The notes under the pieces are model-generated. The model searched no databases. It was not told the DNA's origin and was given only the letters and a program-made list of their open reading frames with translations. The translations under genes and the position numbers were made by a program. A stretch of 64,000 nt of DNA, taken from assembly GCA_001723645.1 (NCBI GenBank), contig MDLC01000005.1, positions 1 through 64,000 on the forward strand. The letters run 5' to 3'. The DNA comes from Candidatus Endobugula sertula. GTDB taxonomy: Bacteria; Pseudomonadota; Gammaproteobacteria; Pseudomonadales; Cellvibrionaceae. Shown one piece after another: positions 28,193-38,910 of this stretch (position 1 is the first letter of the stretch; each line of letters begins with the position of its first letter).

Positions 28193-28502
28193 TTAATGCC
28201 CCCCAAAAAACGAATTCTGGAACAGAACTTAGTGATTCGCATATTTTGTGGGTAATCCAATGGTTGCTTTGGCGTTGGCGTTGGCGGTATATTCTATATC
28301 AAAGATTTTTTGCAGGTTTTACATCTGGGTTGTACTAAATGGTCAAAAACCATCCAAACAACGATTGAAATCCGATAGTTGCTCATCATACAAGCGGTGC
28401 TAGTCCAATATTTTTGGAAAATAAACATAAGACGTTATATAACAGCATGCCTCACTGTTAACCTCTTACCTCTAGCACCTAAACAAGGCAATAGCTCTTA
28501 AC
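28193..28502. other. Intergenic region rsmC-acs
   Basis: 310 bases without a supported gene. It holds the rsmC promoter and a short GGCGTT-type triplication (28273-28290) but no recognisable RNA, terminator or mobile element. Confidence 0.4.
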
Positions 28503-30434
28503 TTACCTGACTAACCGATTATTAATCAACTGATCCACTACTGAAGGATCAGCAAGTGTCGACGTATCACCTAGATTATCCAATTCATTCGCCGCAATCT
28601 TACGCAGGATACGACGCATAATTTTGCCTGAGCGTGTTTTTGGTAAGCCGGGAGCCCACTGAATAAGATCAGGTTTAGCAATAGGTCCTATCTGCTGTAT
28701 ACACAAACTAATTAACTCTTTCTTCAGTTCATCATCAGGGGTCTCTCCTTCCATTAATGTGACATATGCATAAATACCCTGACCTTTAATATTGTGCTCA
28801 TATCCCACAACCGCTGATTCTGCCACTTTCTCATGCAATACCAATGCACTTTCAATTTCAGCCGTGCCCAGACGATGACCACTGACATTTAGCACATCAT
28901 CCATACGGCCAGTGATCCAATAATAACCATCTTCATCACGACGAGCCCCATCACCAGTAAAATAATAGCCCGGATAAGTACTGAAATAAGTATCAACTAG
29001 ACGCTGATGATCACCATACACTGTGCGAATCTGCCCCGGCCATGACGCTTTAATGACCAAACTACCAGAACCTTCACCTTCGATTTCTTGTCCATTTTCA
29101 TCCAGTAATGCAGGTTGCACACCAAAGAATGGCAACGTAGCTGAACCTGGTTTCAAATCGATAGCGCCTGGAAGAGCCGTTAACATATGCCCGCCAGTCT
29201 CTGTTTGCCACCACGTATCCATGATAGGACAACGCTCATCACCCACCACCTTATGGTACCAATGCCAAGCTTCCGGATTAATCGGCTCACCTACCGTTCC
29301 TAAAATACGTAAGCTGTTGCGAGAAGCCTTAAGCACCCACTCATCTCCCATTCCCATCAAGGCACGAATAGCCGTTGGGGCCGTATATAAGGTTGCAACA
29401 TTGTGTTTATCCACCACTTCCCAAAAACGAGAAGCAGATGGGTAAGTTGGTACGCCTTCAAACATCAGGGTAATGGCTCCATTCGCCAAAGGCCCGTAGA
29501 CAATATAAGAGTGTCCTGTTACCCAACCCACATCAGCAGTGCACCAATAAACATCTCCTTCTTGATAATCAAACACGTATTTGTGGGTCATTGCTGCCTG
29601 TAGTAGATAACCTGCAGTGGTATGTAGTACACCTTTAGGCTTACCCGTAGAACCTGAGGTATAGAGAATAAACAATGGATCTTCCGCAGCCATGGGTTCA
29701 GCGGGGCACTCTGCACTAACAGAGTCAATCGCAGAGTGATACCAAACATCACGCATCTCATTCCAAGCAATATTACCTTGTGTGCGCTCAACCACCAGAC
29801 AAGTATGTACCTTAGGACACTGCTCCAGCGCCTGATCAACATTGGCTTTTAAAGCAATACGTTTCCCTCCCCGAATACCTTCATCTGCGGTAATAACCAC
29901 TTGGCAATCAGAGTCAAGAATACGGTCACGTAAAGCTTCCGGTGAAAAACCACCAAATACCACTGAGTGAACAGCACCAATTCGCGCACAGGCTAACATA
30001 GCGTAAGCGGCTTCAGGAATCATGGGCATATAAATACAAACCCGATCCCCTTTTGTCACCCCCCGACCTTTTAACACGTTCGACAGACGACAAACCGAAT
30101 CATGTAGCTGTGAATAACTAATATGCTTATCATCAGCAGGTTCATCACCTTCCCAGATAATAGCGGTCTGATCTGCACGGGTTGCCAAATGACGGTCAAT
30201 GCAGTTTTCTGTGGCATTTAATACGCCACCATCAAACCATTGAGCAACACCCTTATGAAAGTCGTAAAATTGTACGGTATCCCATGGTTTCTGCCAGCTT
30301 AAAAAGCTTTTGGCTTGTTCAGCCCAAAAGGTATCAGGATCATCAATTGATTGTTGATACAATGCATGGTAGCGCTCTTTATTAAGATGAGCATTAGCAC
30401 GGATATTATCTAGTACAGGGTATAAAGAGGACAT
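28503..30434 (-). CDS. acs: Acetyl-coenzyme A synthetase
   Basis: 643-residue AMP-forming acetate:CoA ligase that activates acetate. Signature P-loop [11 protein letters not shown], the acyl-adenylate block [36 protein letters not shown], and the C-terminal [11 protein letters not shown] with the catalytic lysine that is controlled by acetylation in relatives. Length is standard. It is monocistronic, with a 460-base upstream region that would accommodate complex control such as CRP or sigma-54, which I could not define. Confidence 0.97.
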   Translation of the reverse strand: MSSLYPVLDNIRANAHLNKERYHALYQQSIDDPDTFWAEQAKSFLSWQKPWDTVQFYDFHKGVAQWFDGGVLNATENCIDRHLATRADQTAIIWEGDEPADDKHISYSQLHDSVCRLSNVLKGRGVTKGDRVCIYMPMIPEAAYAMLACARIGAVHSVVFGGFSPEALRDRILDSDCQVVITADEGIRGGKRIALKANVDQALEQCPKVHTCLVVERTQGNIAWNEMRDVWYHSAIDSVSAECPAEPMAAEDPLFILYTSGSTGKPKGVLHTTAGYLLQAAMTHKYVFDYQEGDVYWCTADVGWVTGHSYIVYGPLANGAITLMFEGVPTYPSASRFWEVVDKHNVATLYTAPTAIRALMGMGDEWVLKASRNSLRILGTVGEPINPEAWHWYHKVVGDERCPIMDTWWQTETGGHMLTALPGAIDLKPGSATLPFFGVQPALLDENGQEIEGEGSGSLVIKASWPGQIRTVYGDHQRLVDTYFSTYPGYYFTGDGARRDEDGYYWITGRMDDVLNVSGHRLGTAEIESALVLHEKVAESAVVGYEHNIKGQGIYAYVTLMEGETPDDELKKELISLCIQQIGPIAKPDLIQWAPGLPKTRSGKIMRRILRKIAANELDNLGDTSTLADPSVVDQLINNRLVR

Positions 30435-30901
30435 AATTATTCCTTTTCATTCTTTCTGTTATTATTAAAAAATTAAACCAGATTAGACTATCAATATCAA
30501 GATAATCGATACTTATCAATAGACAACCACGTCTACTGATTAGTGGCGTAATGCCCAAGTGGCATCAAACAATACACTTGCTTTCTGATTGCGGCAGAAG
30601 CCACTTCACACTATAAACGCTTCCTGCGACTTTTAAGAAAGTTTGATCCAGATTATAACCAATTTCTGTTCACTATCAATATGCCAAATTGTATTGATTT
30701 AGATGTGGTGATCATTAAATATCAACCACTAGAGCATTTTAATTTTTCATAGACATATTATGTAAACTCGAATCAAGTCCCTTAATACCAAAAGCCGAAT
30801 CGTATCAATAACAAACATTAATAGAGAACAAAGCTTACTTGAGCCCCTTTGATCCAGAACGTTGAACAGTCTCCAAAATTATTGACAGACCCAATCTGAC
30901 T
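30435..30901. other. Intergenic region upstream of acs
   Basis: 467 bases holding the acs control region. No gene is supported. It contains the second copy of the AATATGCCAAAT element (30679-30705). The remainder is AT-rich and without clear promoters that I could defend. Confidence 0.4.
30679..30705. repeat. Palindrome-related element, copy 2
   Basis: Matches 26033-26059 at 24 of 27 positions, but the palindrome is imperfect here (CCAAATTG-TAT-TGATTTAG). Both copies can also be read as ATG CCA AAT xxx ATT GAT TTx GAT, so a shared coding remnant is another explanation. Confidence 0.4.
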
Positions 30902-31765
30902 CTAGCGATTGGTAGCAACGGCTCCTTTTCCAATCCCCTCATACGCTTTAACAACAAACTCACGATCAGGATACTGTTCACCTAGTGTATCAGCAATATG
31001 TTGGGCAATAAGCTCTACTGTGGTATCAGTATTTATCAAATAACAGTCTTCCGCAGCAACCATTAATTCAAAATCACCTTGTCGCGCCTGATATGTAAAA
31101 TGGTAATATTCAACACCTTCATTGCGGGTAGTTGCTGTTAAGTCTTCCTGGCTACCTATATAAATATCCTGCCATTGTGCACACCATTGTGTTTCCAACT
31201 CGTGATTACGCTTCCCATTCTCAGTAATGGCAATGGTTGAACGATGCCCGTGGGCGATACGCTGACAGTTGCCAACATGCTTTTTTAAGCCGTGACTGTA
31301 GTGATAGAAGGCATGTTCTATGCGTTCTGGTGCAAAGCTGAGTTTAACTTTATGAATGGTATCCGTTAATAATAAACTCAGTTGTTGGATACACCAATTT
31401 GCCATTGATTCTGGAGTAACGGTATCACTATCAATAAAAGTAATGGCCTGCTTTGGGGAATTGCAATGGAGTCGCTTGTCCTTATTATGACTATCCTGAT
31501 ATAACCAGTTTATATAGCTACAATGTTCGGTCTGCTCTTTATGTAGCCCTGTGGCTTGCCCAGGCACTACCAAGCAGTGATCAATATAGGTATCCAACCA
31601 ATCACGAACCGTTTTTTTGACAGTGCCAAAATCACACACCATACCTTGATCATCCAATAATCCTTCAAGGGTGATACTGACTAACCAAGTTTCTCCAACC
31701 AACCCACGTCTAATATCCAGGTAACTAAAATCTATGTTAGTGAAGTTATCAACAAAAAGGTGCAT
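30902..31765 (-). CDS. Two-domain 6-pyruvoyl-tetrahydropterin synthase/QueD-like protein
   Basis: A 287-residue homologue about twice the usual length. The first half has the middle and late family motifs (MVCDFGTVKKTV and IDHCLVV, then a TPESMANW helix) but lacks the N-terminal zinc histidine. The second half has the opposite set: a histidine near AFYHYSHGL, a cysteine in GNCQR, and the AHGHRSTI zinc motif, followed by TTVELIAQHIADTL. The halves are thus complementary rather than two complete copies. The family makes pterins or 7-deazaguanine precursors; no queuosine or folate gene is adjacent, so the reaction is uncertain. Confidence 0.75.
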   Translation of the reverse strand: MHLFVDNFTNIDFSYLDIRRGLVGETWLVSITLEGLLDDQGMVCDFGTVKKTVRDWLDTYIDHCLVVPGQATGLHKEQTEHCSYINWLYQDSHNKDKRLHCNSPKQAITFIDSDTVTPESMANWCIQQLSLLLTDTIHKVKLSFAPERIEHAFYHYSHGLKKHVGNCQRIAHGHRSTIAITENGKRNHELETQWCAQWQDIYIGSQEDLTATTRNEGVEYYHFTYQARQGDFELMVAAEDCYLINTDTTVELIAQHIADTLGEQYPDREFVVKAYEGIGKGAVATNR

Positions 31766-31911
31766 AAGTGTTTATTGCTCTATCAATCAGTCGTTAGGAA
31801 GCCATTGATTAGGGCTTGTTCAATCATGTCCTGATTTCTAAGGAGTTTTCCATGAAAATCGGCAACCGATGTATAATTAGCCTATCATCTCTATTAAGCA
31901 AGCGATTATTA

Positions 31912-34900
31912 TTAATCAACAAACACCCGAGCATTTCTAAACAAACGCAACCAACCACCATCTTCCCGCCAGCTTTCCGGTTTCCAGGAATTGGTAATGG
32001 TGCGATAAACACGTTCAGGATGAGGCATCATCAAAGTGACTCGACCATCTTTTGACGTAACACCAGCAATACCGTTAGGTGAACCATTGGGATTAGCAGG
32101 ATAGGTATTGGCGATACTTAAATCATGGTTAATATAACATAGTGAAACCAAACCGCTTTCTTCACAACGTTGTAATGCTTTTGCATTAGCAAATTTCGCC
32201 TGACCTTCTCCATGCGCTATGGGTACAGGTAAGTGAGAACCTGCCATACCAACAAATAGTGCTGATGGTGATTCAGGCACTTGAACTAAACTCACGCGTG
32301 CTTCAAATTGTTCTGAAAAATTGCGTACAAACTTCGGCCAGTTGTCTGCACCAGGAATTAAGGATTGTAAATTAGACATCATCTGACAACCGTTACAAAT
32401 CCCTAAACTAAAGGTATCTTTGCGATGGAAAAATGCCTGGAATTGGTCACAAGCCAAGGAGTTAAATAAGATAGTTTTAGCCCAACCTTCTCCCGCACCC
32501 AGTACATCACCATAGGAAAAACCACCACAGGCCGCAAGACCTTTAAAACGCTCAAGGCCTACCCGTCCTGAAAGAATATCACTCATATGTACATCAACCG
32601 CTGCAAAACCCGCACGATCAAAAGCTGCTGCCATTTCAACATGGCCATTAACCCCCTGTTCTCGCAGAATAGCCACTTGTGGCTTTATACCAGAGGCAAT
32701 ATAGGGGGCTGAAATATCTTCAGAAGGATCATAAGATAAGGAAGCACTTAACCCTGGGTCATGCTGGCGAATACGATCGAATTCTTGCTGCGCACATTCA
32801 GGATTATCCCTTAATAACTGCATGCGATAGCTGGTTTCACTCCACTGTGCCTGTAGTTCAGCACGCGCTTGTTGAAAAATCAGTTGGTCCTGATGTTTAA
32901 AACGAATGGTGTCATCACTATTCCACACAGCAATAGAGTGAACACAATCCGCAAACCCCGCTTGAGTAAAACGTGCGATAACAGTAACAAGGTTTTCATC
33001 AGCGACTTGAACAACGACTCCTAGCTCTTCATTAAATAACGCGGCGATGGCATCATCACCCAAGGCTGTAATATCCACATCAATACCACAGTGGCCAGCA
33101 AATGCCATCTCGCATAAGGTGGCCAATAAACCACCGTCACTACGATCATGGTACGCCAACAGTTCATCCGTTTCCAGGCTGGCTTGTATAGCTGTAAAAA
33201 AGCTTTTCAGCCGTTGAGGGCTATCCACATCCGCGACCTGATCACCCAATTGATTGTATACCTGAGCCAGTATGGAGGCCCCCATACGCTGTTGACCCGC
33301 CGATAGGTCAATCAATAATAACTGACTGTTTTCTACTGTTCGCAATTGAGGCGTTAATGTTTTACGTACATCAGATACAGGAGCAAAAGCTGAAATAACA
33401 ACTGACATAGGCGCTGTCACTGCTTTATCTTCGCCATTTTCCCGCCATTCGGTACGCATAGACATGGAATCCTTGCCCACAGGAATAGTCATACCCAAGT
33501 CGGGACAAAGTTCCATCCCGATTGCCTCAACGGTTCGATACAGTTTTGCATCTTCACCCGGGTGATCTACCGCGCACATCCAGTTAGCAGATAGTTTGAT
33601 GTCGCTCAAATTGGCAATATGGGTAGACGCAATATTGGTAATTGCTTCAGCCACCGCCATACGACCAGATGCTGGCGCATCCAACAAAGCCATTGGCGTA
33701 CGTTCACCCATGGACATCGCTTCACCAGTATACCGCCCCCGATTAGTATCATAGGCTGTAGTAGTGACCGCGCAGTCGGCTACAGGCACCTGCCAGGGGC
33801 CAACTAATTGATCACGCACTACTTGACCTGTAATAGAACGGTCACCGATAGTAATCAAAAATAATTTACTGGCTACCGAAGGATGCTTTAGTACACGGCA
33901 AATCGCCTCTTTCAGCTCGATGGATTGGATCTCCAATACACTGGACTCGGGCTGGTCTGTTTTTGCCACTCGATGCATTCTGGGTGGTTTACCAAATAAA
34001 ACATGCATCGGCAAATCCACGGGAGTAGCGTTCAGTAAGGTATCATTGACTCTCAGGTGTTGCTCTTCTGTGGACTCTCCCACTACCGCAAATGGACAGC
34101 GCTCACGCTGACAAATAGCTTCAAATTTGGCCAGTTCTTCTGGCATCACAGCCAACACATAGCGCTCCTGTGATTCATTGCACCAGATTGCCAACGGACT
34201 CATACCCAGCTCATCATTGGGCACATTGCGCAATTCAAAACGACCTCCACAGCCTCCATCTTTTACCAATTCAGGAAATGCATTGGATAAACCACCCGCC
34301 CCCACATCATGAATAAAAGCAATGGGATTTTGCTCACCTAGCTGCCAACACTGGTCAATCACTTCCTGACAACGACGCTCAATTTCCGGGTTTTGTCGCT
34401 GTACTGAAGCAAAATCCAGGTCTTCCGCAGAGGAACCTGAAGACATAGACGAAGCAGCACCCCCTCCCAAACCAATCAGCATCGCGGGTCCACCTAAAAC
34501 AATCAATTGCGCGCTTGGTGCAAAAGGCTGCTTATCGACATGCTCGGGTTTAATATTGCCATAACCACCCGCTAACATAATCGGCTTGTGATAGCCTCGG
34601 CGTTGACCACCAAAGTCGTCCTCAAAAGTACGAAAGTAACCACAAATATTGGGGCGACCAAATTCATTATTAAACGCAGCTCCTCCAATAGGGCCTTCCA
34701 GCATAATATCTAAAGCCGCCGCAACACGCTCAGGTTTACCATAATCTTGTTCCCACGGATGGGTAAAACCGGGAATGTGTAAATTGGAAACAGTAAATCC
34801 TGTTAAACCTACTTTAGGTTTAGAGCCACGACCAACAGCACCTTCATCACGAATTTCACCTCCCGAGCCAGTACCCGCACCCGCGAATGGAGAAATCGCG

Positions 34901-35841
34901 GTTGGATGGTTATGAGTTTCTACTTTCATCAACATATGAATGGGCTCGTGATGATAATCATATAGCGCACTCTCACTATCAGGGTAAAAACGCCCTGCGG
35001 TTGCTCCTGCAATCACCGCTGCATTATCCACATAAGCCGACAACACCTGTTCACCACCCAACTCATGAGTGTTTTTAATCATTTGGAATAATGAGCAAGG
35101 TTTCTCTCGGCCATCAATAGTCCAAGAAGCATTAAACACTTTATGTCGGCAATGCTCAGAGTTAGCCTGAGCAAACATCATTAGCTCTACATCGACCGGA
35201 TTGCGCTGTAAACGGGTAAAGCTATCGATCAAATAATCCATTTCATCCTCGGCTAAAGCCAAGCCTAATTCACGGTTAGCCACGACCAGTGCTTCACGAC
35301 CACCTCCCAAAATATCAATTGCCACCTGAGGCGTTGGCTGATGTTGTTCAAACAAGCATTCTGCAGCTTCTAAGGTCATCAGCACACCTTCTACCATACG
35401 GTCGTGTAAACAAGCGGCTAATAAACCATACTCTTCGCTACCAATATCACCCTCAAGTCTAAAGGCAATACCGCGTTCTATACGTCGTACACTTTCCAGG
35501 CCTGCATTATGAGCAATATCCGTCGCTTTAGAGGACCATGGGGAAATCGTTCCTGGGCGAGGCACCACTAAGAATAAGGTGCTACTACTTTCATCGAGCT
35601 CAGTGACAACCGCATGGGTCATCGAACCATACTCCAGCAACTGAATCAATACTTGCGTGTGCTCTTTAGAAAGTGTGTCAGTATTATCCACAAAGTGCAC
35701 AAAACGCGCACTAAAGGACTTAATAGTCGGTAATACTGCCTGTAAATCCTGTAAGGTTTTTTCAATACGGAAAGAAGAAAGCGCCGCAGCGCCAGGAAGA
35801 ATCAGCATGGTTGTAGGTAGCCCTTTATAGAGGATCTGCAA
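31912..35841 (-). CDS. purL: Phosphoribosylformylglycinamidine synthase
   Basis: Large single-chain FGAM synthetase (1309 residues) of the gammaproteobacterial type. Order: N-terminal PurS-like domain, two AIRS-type ATP domains (blocks [13 protein letters not shown] and [20 protein letters not shown], later [18 protein letters not shown]) and a C-terminal class I glutaminase with catalytic cysteine in [10 protein letters not shown] and the HGEGQ block. All domains look intact. It transfers the glutamine amide to FGAR in purine synthesis. A good -10 (TATAAT) lies upstream on the minus strand near 35890. Confidence 0.97.
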   Translation of the reverse strand: MQILYKGLPTTMLILPGAAALSSFRIEKTLQDLQAVLPTIKSFSARFVHFVDNTDTLSKEHTQVLIQLLEYGSMTHAVVTELDESSSTLFLVVPRPGTISPWSSKATDIAHNAGLESVRRIERGIAFRLEGDIGSEEYGLLAACLHDRMVEGVLMTLEAAECLFEQHQPTPQVAIDILGGGREALVVANRELGLALAEDEMDYLIDSFTRLQRNPVDVELMMFAQANSEHCRHKVFNASWTIDGREKPCSLFQMIKNTHELGGEQVLSAYVDNAAVIAGATAGRFYPDSESALYDYHHEPIHMLMKVETHNHPTAISPFAGAGTGSGGEIRDEGAVGRGSKPKVGLTGFTVSNLHIPGFTHPWEQDYGKPERVAAALDIMLEGPIGGAAFNNEFGRPNICGYFRTFEDDFGGQRRGYHKPIMLAGGYGNIKPEHVDKQPFAPSAQLIVLGGPAMLIGLGGGAASSMSSGSSAEDLDFASVQRQNPEIERRCQEVIDQCWQLGEQNPIAFIHDVGAGGLSNAFPELVKDGGCGGRFELRNVPNDELGMSPLAIWCNESQERYVLAVMPEELAKFEAICQRERCPFAVVGESTEEQHLRVNDTLLNATPVDLPMHVLFGKPPRMHRVAKTDQPESSVLEIQSIELKEAICRVLKHPSVASKLFLITIGDRSITGQVVRDQLVGPWQVPVADCAVTTTAYDTNRGRYTGEAMSMGERTPMALLDAPASGRMAVAEAITNIASTHIANLSDIKLSANWMCAVDHPGEDAKLYRTVEAIGMELCPDLGMTIPVGKDSMSMRTEWRENGEDKAVTAPMSVVISAFAPVSDVRKTLTPQLRTVENSQLLLIDLSAGQQRMGASILAQVYNQLGDQVADVDSPQRLKSFFTAIQASLETDELLAYHDRSDGGLLATLCEMAFAGHCGIDVDITALGDDAIAALFNEELGVVVQVADENLVTVIARFTQAGFADCVHSIAVWNSDDTIRFKHQDQLIFQQARAELQAQWSETSYRMQLLRDNPECAQQEFDRIRQHDPGLSASLSYDPSEDISAPYIASGIKPQVAILREQGVNGHVEMAAAFDRAGFAAVDVHMSDILSGRVGLERFKGLAACGGFSYGDVLGAGEGWAKTILFNSLACDQFQAFFHRKDTFSLGICNGCQMMSNLQSLIPGADNWPKFVRNFSEQFEARVSLVQVPESPSALFVGMAGSHLPVPIAHGEGQAKFANAKALQRCEESGLVSLCYINHDLSIANTYPANPNGSPNGIAGVTSKDGRVTLMMPHPERVYRTITNSWKPESWREDGGWLRLFRNARVFVD

Positions 35842-36062
35842 TAACGACGAATAATGAGAAACAGAATGCCTCGGAAAGGCCGCTATTATACTTGATAACT
35901 GGCCTTAAGGCAGCACCTAAAGACCTCATTTAAATTACACTACGCTCTCATAGGAAAAAATATCCATGCAATATAGGGTGGCTAGGGTCTGTTGACATTT
36001 CATATTCACCGCTATTAACGCTAAAATACCACGCAACCATCACTAAAAACGCAATATTCACC

Positions 36063-37553
36063 ATGGATAAACCAGAAACAACGGAACCAACACCAAACAC
36101 TGAAAAACACTATACTGCTAGTGCCCAAACCCGTTTGGTGGGCACTGTGTTTTTATGCCTGATGCCTTTTATGTTTTCCAGTAGCACACCTCCGAGTCTA
36201 CTGGAAAAAATTCAGCAAGACGGTTTGTTACAAGTAGTATCATTTAACGGGCCCTCAACCTATTATGAAGATCGCTTCGGTCATACGGGCTTCGAATATG
36301 AATTGGCTAGGGCGTTTGCAGACACATTGGGCGTTGAACTGACCATTAAGGATGAACGCGGTCTCCAAAACATTCTGGAGAGTATCTCTGAAGCTAAAGG
36401 CCACTTTGCTGCTGCTGGATTATCCATTGCCGACGAACGCCAACAGAGTATTCGCTTTTCTATCCCTTATTCCAACACCACACAACAGGTTATTTATCGT
36501 CGTGGCAATCCCAAACCCAAAACCATAGACGACCTTCTGGGGAAAAATATTATTGTTATCAGCCAAAGCTCTCACGCCAACACTCTGACAAAGCTTAAAA
36601 AACATTATCCAGAACTTAGCTGGGAAGAAAAAGACAATATCGAAATGACCGACCTGTTGAGCATGGTTCATAATGGTAACGCTGACATCGCTTTGGTTGA
36701 CTCTACCGTTTACATTACCAACCAGACCATTTATCCCAAAGCGCGAAAAGCATTCAACATTGCCGAGCCAGAATCCATTGCTTGGGCATTTCCCAAGCGC
36801 ATTGACAATAGTTTATTCAACGCGGCAAACGCCTTTTTACGTAGCTATATAAATAACGGTAAATTAACCGAGCTGAAAAAAAAATATTTTCATAAACCAC
36901 CCATCAATGAAAGCAGCGCTCTCATCCTTGTCCAACGCATTAAAGAACGTTTACCTCAATGGATTGGTTATTTCCGACAAATAGCCCTCAAGTACGATAT
37001 GGATTGGCTGTTTTTAGCAGCAATCAGTTATCAGGAGTCTTTATGGAATAAAGATGCCAAATCATATACTGGTGTACGGGGCTTAATGATGCTCACTCAC
37101 AAAACCGCCAGAGAACTGAGTATTAAAGACCGCACTGACCCTGAGCAAAGCATTGATGGGGGAGCCCGATATTTTCTACACATCCATAAAAGAATTTCTC
37201 AAAATATCAAAGAACCTAATCGTACCTGGATGGCACTGGCTGCCTATAATGTAGGCCTTGGCCATTTGGAAGATGCTCGGGTTTTAACAAAGAATCACGG
37301 AGGGAATCCAAACATATGGGAAGATGTTAAAAAAAACTTGCCGCTATTAGCGAATAAAAAATACTACCGCACAACAAAACACGGCTACGCTAGAGGCTGG
37401 GAGCCCGTACGCTATGTGGCCAATATTCGCAATTACCATAACATTCTTATTTGGTACTATGAAAATAAACAACGTCAATTAACTTTTGGATTAAAAAAAC
37501 AAGAGGTTATCGAAACCCCTATTTTCAAAGCCAGCTCATTACCACACCTATAA
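36063..37553 (+). CDS. mltF: Membrane-bound lytic murein transglycosylase F
   Basis: 496 residues: a short N-terminal basic segment and hydrophobic stretch (about 25-42), a periplasmic solute-binding (SBP_bac_3) domain at about 50-275, and a C-terminal lysozyme-like SLT domain with the catalytic glutamate in ISYQESLWN and the following GVRGLMMLTHKTA. MltF cleaves glycan strands to 1,6-anhydro products, tying it functionally to anmK in this genome. Its place divergent from purL is the usual gammaproteobacterial arrangement. Confidence 0.95.
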   Translation: MDKPETTEPTPNTEKHYTASAQTRLVGTVFLCLMPFMFSSSTPPSLLEKIQQDGLLQVVSFNGPSTYYEDRFGHTGFEYELARAFADTLGVELTIKDERGLQNILESISEAKGHFAAAGLSIADERQQSIRFSIPYSNTTQQVIYRRGNPKPKTIDDLLGKNIIVISQSSHANTLTKLKKHYPELSWEEKDNIEMTDLLSMVHNGNADIALVDSTVYITNQTIYPKARKAFNIAEPESIAWAFPKRIDNSLFNAANAFLRSYINNGKLTELKKKYFHKPPINESSALILVQRIKERLPQWIGYFRQIALKYDMDWLFLAAISYQESLWNKDAKSYTGVRGLMMLTHKTARELSIKDRTDPEQSIDGGARYFLHIHKRISQNIKEPNRTWMALAAYNVGLGHLEDARVLTKNHGGNPNIWEDVKKNLPLLANKKYYRTTKHGYARGWEPVRYVANIRNYHNILIWYYENKQRQLTFGLKKQEVIETPIFKASSLPHL

Positions 37554-37579
37554 ACGCACATGGCTAACGTCAATTGGGG

Positions 37580-38056
37580 TTAGCGTCGGTTGCATTTTTC
37601 CCGTCGTCTTCGAGCAAAAAAAACACTGACTATCGACGCACAAGCCTCTGCACAAACCCCGCCTTCATACTTTACACAATGATTTAAATGATCACCATCC
37701 AATTGATTGGTTTGGCTAACCACCGCACCGGCCTTCGGTTCCAGAGCACCAAAAACTAGGCGAGAAACACGAGCGTGTACCAAAGCCCCAGCACACATAG
37801 CGCATGGCTCTATAGTGACGTATAGAGTACTATCCACTAATCGATAATTACCCTGATTTTGAGCGGCATCACGTAATGCAAGTATCTCTGCGTGAGCAGT
37901 AGGATCATGTGAGCCAATAGGCTGGTTAAAGCCCTGACCAATCACTTTATCCTGCTTTACCAAAATAGCTCCAATAGGAACTTCCTGATGCTTGCCCGCT
38001 TCCTGGGCCAAATGCAATGCCTGCTGCATCCAGTATTCATCAATAGAGATACTCAT
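37580..38056 (-). CDS. tadA: tRNA-specific adenosine deaminase TadA
   Basis: Zinc deaminase forming inosine at the wobble position of tRNA-Arg. The HAE motif (DPTAHAEILALRDAA) and PCAMCAGALVHAR are both complete. The ATG at 38056 is preferred: GAGGG lies just upstream and family members start near MSxxxEYWMQQAL; the frame remains open a further 12 codons upstream. The purL-mltF-tadA cluster is conserved in gammaproteobacteria. Its C terminus is rich in Arg (FFARRRREK), typical of the family. It converges with mltF across a short hairpin (GCTAAC...GTTAGC). Confidence 0.95.
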   Translation of the reverse strand: MSISIDEYWMQQALHLAQEAGKHQEVPIGAILVKQDKVIGQGFNQPIGSHDPTAHAEILALRDAAQNQGNYRLVDSTLYVTIEPCAMCAGALVHARVSRLVFGALEPKAGAVVSQTNQLDGDHLNHCVKYEGGVCAEACASIVSVFFARRRREKCNRR

Positions 38057-38569
38057 CGCCCTCTTCACTATTAACAAGACAAACAAAGGCAAAACGAAAC
38101 GTTTCTTATACCTTCCACAATCACTGTTTCAATAAACATTGGGGTCCTACCCACAAACAATAACCACCACATCAACAGTGGTAAATAACCCCCCATTCAC
38201 CTCGTTCACTGTAGCGGGCCATAATATTTCCGTTAAAATAGCAACAACGCTCTACTTCCAATGTCTTGTGACTCATTAATAGACACCTGTATTGATACGA
38301 TTAGAGCTGATTAACGATAAAATGTCACCATAAAAATAGTCTAACATCGTTGTTGATTTTGCCAACAGATTGACTATTCCGCTGCAATGAACACCTGCCC
38401 CATCAACAAAACACTTCCTCTTTCTTTATAAGATTTTATCGTTAATTAGTTCTATGTGAATAGAGAGTTTTTTTGATATTCTAGGTGACGTTGACGTTTC
38501 ATCTCCACCAGTGCTGGAGATAACGTATCAACAGGCCCTATTCTAACTGACTCAAAGAGAATATTCCTT
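38057..38569. other. Divergent intergenic region tadA-ferredoxin
   Basis: About 510 bases without a supported gene; holds the promoters of both flanking genes. It carries two copies, in opposite orientation, of a near-identical ~22-base element ending in ATTAACGATAAAAT (38302-38323 and 38433-38454). This could be a short inverted-repeat (MITE-like) element of about 150 bp or a pair of operator/promoter sites. Confidence 0.45.
38310..38446. repeat. Inverted repeat pair ATTAACGATAAAAT / ATTTTATCGTTAAT
   Basis: The left arm is at 38310-38323 and the right arm at 38433-38446, perfect over 14 bases and extendable to about 22 with three mismatches. A third copy lies upstream of rpiA (51880-51892), and near matches lie upstream of trhO and between purL and mltF. 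No target duplication is evident at the outer edges. Confidence 0.5.
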
Positions 38570-38884
38570 ATGGCTCTGATATTTTTCGTTACCCACGATG
38601 GCAATATGTATGAGGTAGAAGCTGCACCAGGAGAAACGGTAATGCAGGCTGCCATTGATAATGGGATAGATGGCATTCTCGGAGAATGTGGCGGCTGTCA
38701 ATCCTGTGCAACCTGCCACTGTTATATCGACGATATTGACAAAACAGGAGTTGCTGAAGGCACAGAGTTTGAGATGATTGCCAACACATCAGATCCAAGA
38801 GCGAATAGCCGTTTGAGTTGCCAAATCGTGGTAACTAAAGAACTGGATGGCTTGACAGTGCACTTACCAAAATCGCAGTATTGA
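38570..38884 (+). CDS. 2Fe-2S ferredoxin (adrenodoxin/putidaredoxin type)
   Basis: A 104-residue [2Fe-2S] ferredoxin. The cluster ligands are visible as CxxxxxCxxC in LGECGGCQSCATCHCYIDD and the remote cysteine in SRLSCQIV. Overall layout is that of the putidaredoxin/adrenodoxin branch (for example VEAAPGETVMQAAIDNGIDGI). There is no adjacent reductase, P450 or isc cluster, so its electron partner is unknown. The frame is the only plausible gene between tadA and trhO. Confidence 0.9.
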   Translation: MALIFFVTHDGNMYEVEAAPGETVMQAAIDNGIDGILGECGGCQSCATCHCYIDDIDKTGVAEGTEFEMIANTSDPRANSRLSCQIVVTKELDGLTVHLPKSQY

Positions 38885-38910
38885 GTACACTTTGCACACC
38901 ACTAGAGACC

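Noticed and set aside
28273..28290. Short GGCGTT repeats as a regulatory array
   Set aside because: Only three units of six bases; well within chance or slippage.
26033..30705. The two 27-bp copies as attL/attR of a prophage
   Set aside because: The interval contains core genes (rsmC, acs) and only two phage-like genes; no integrase or tRNA target.
35985..36030. TTGACA box in front of mltF as promoter
   Set aside because: No acceptable -10 at 16-18 bp spacing; the next TAAAAT is about 24 bp away.
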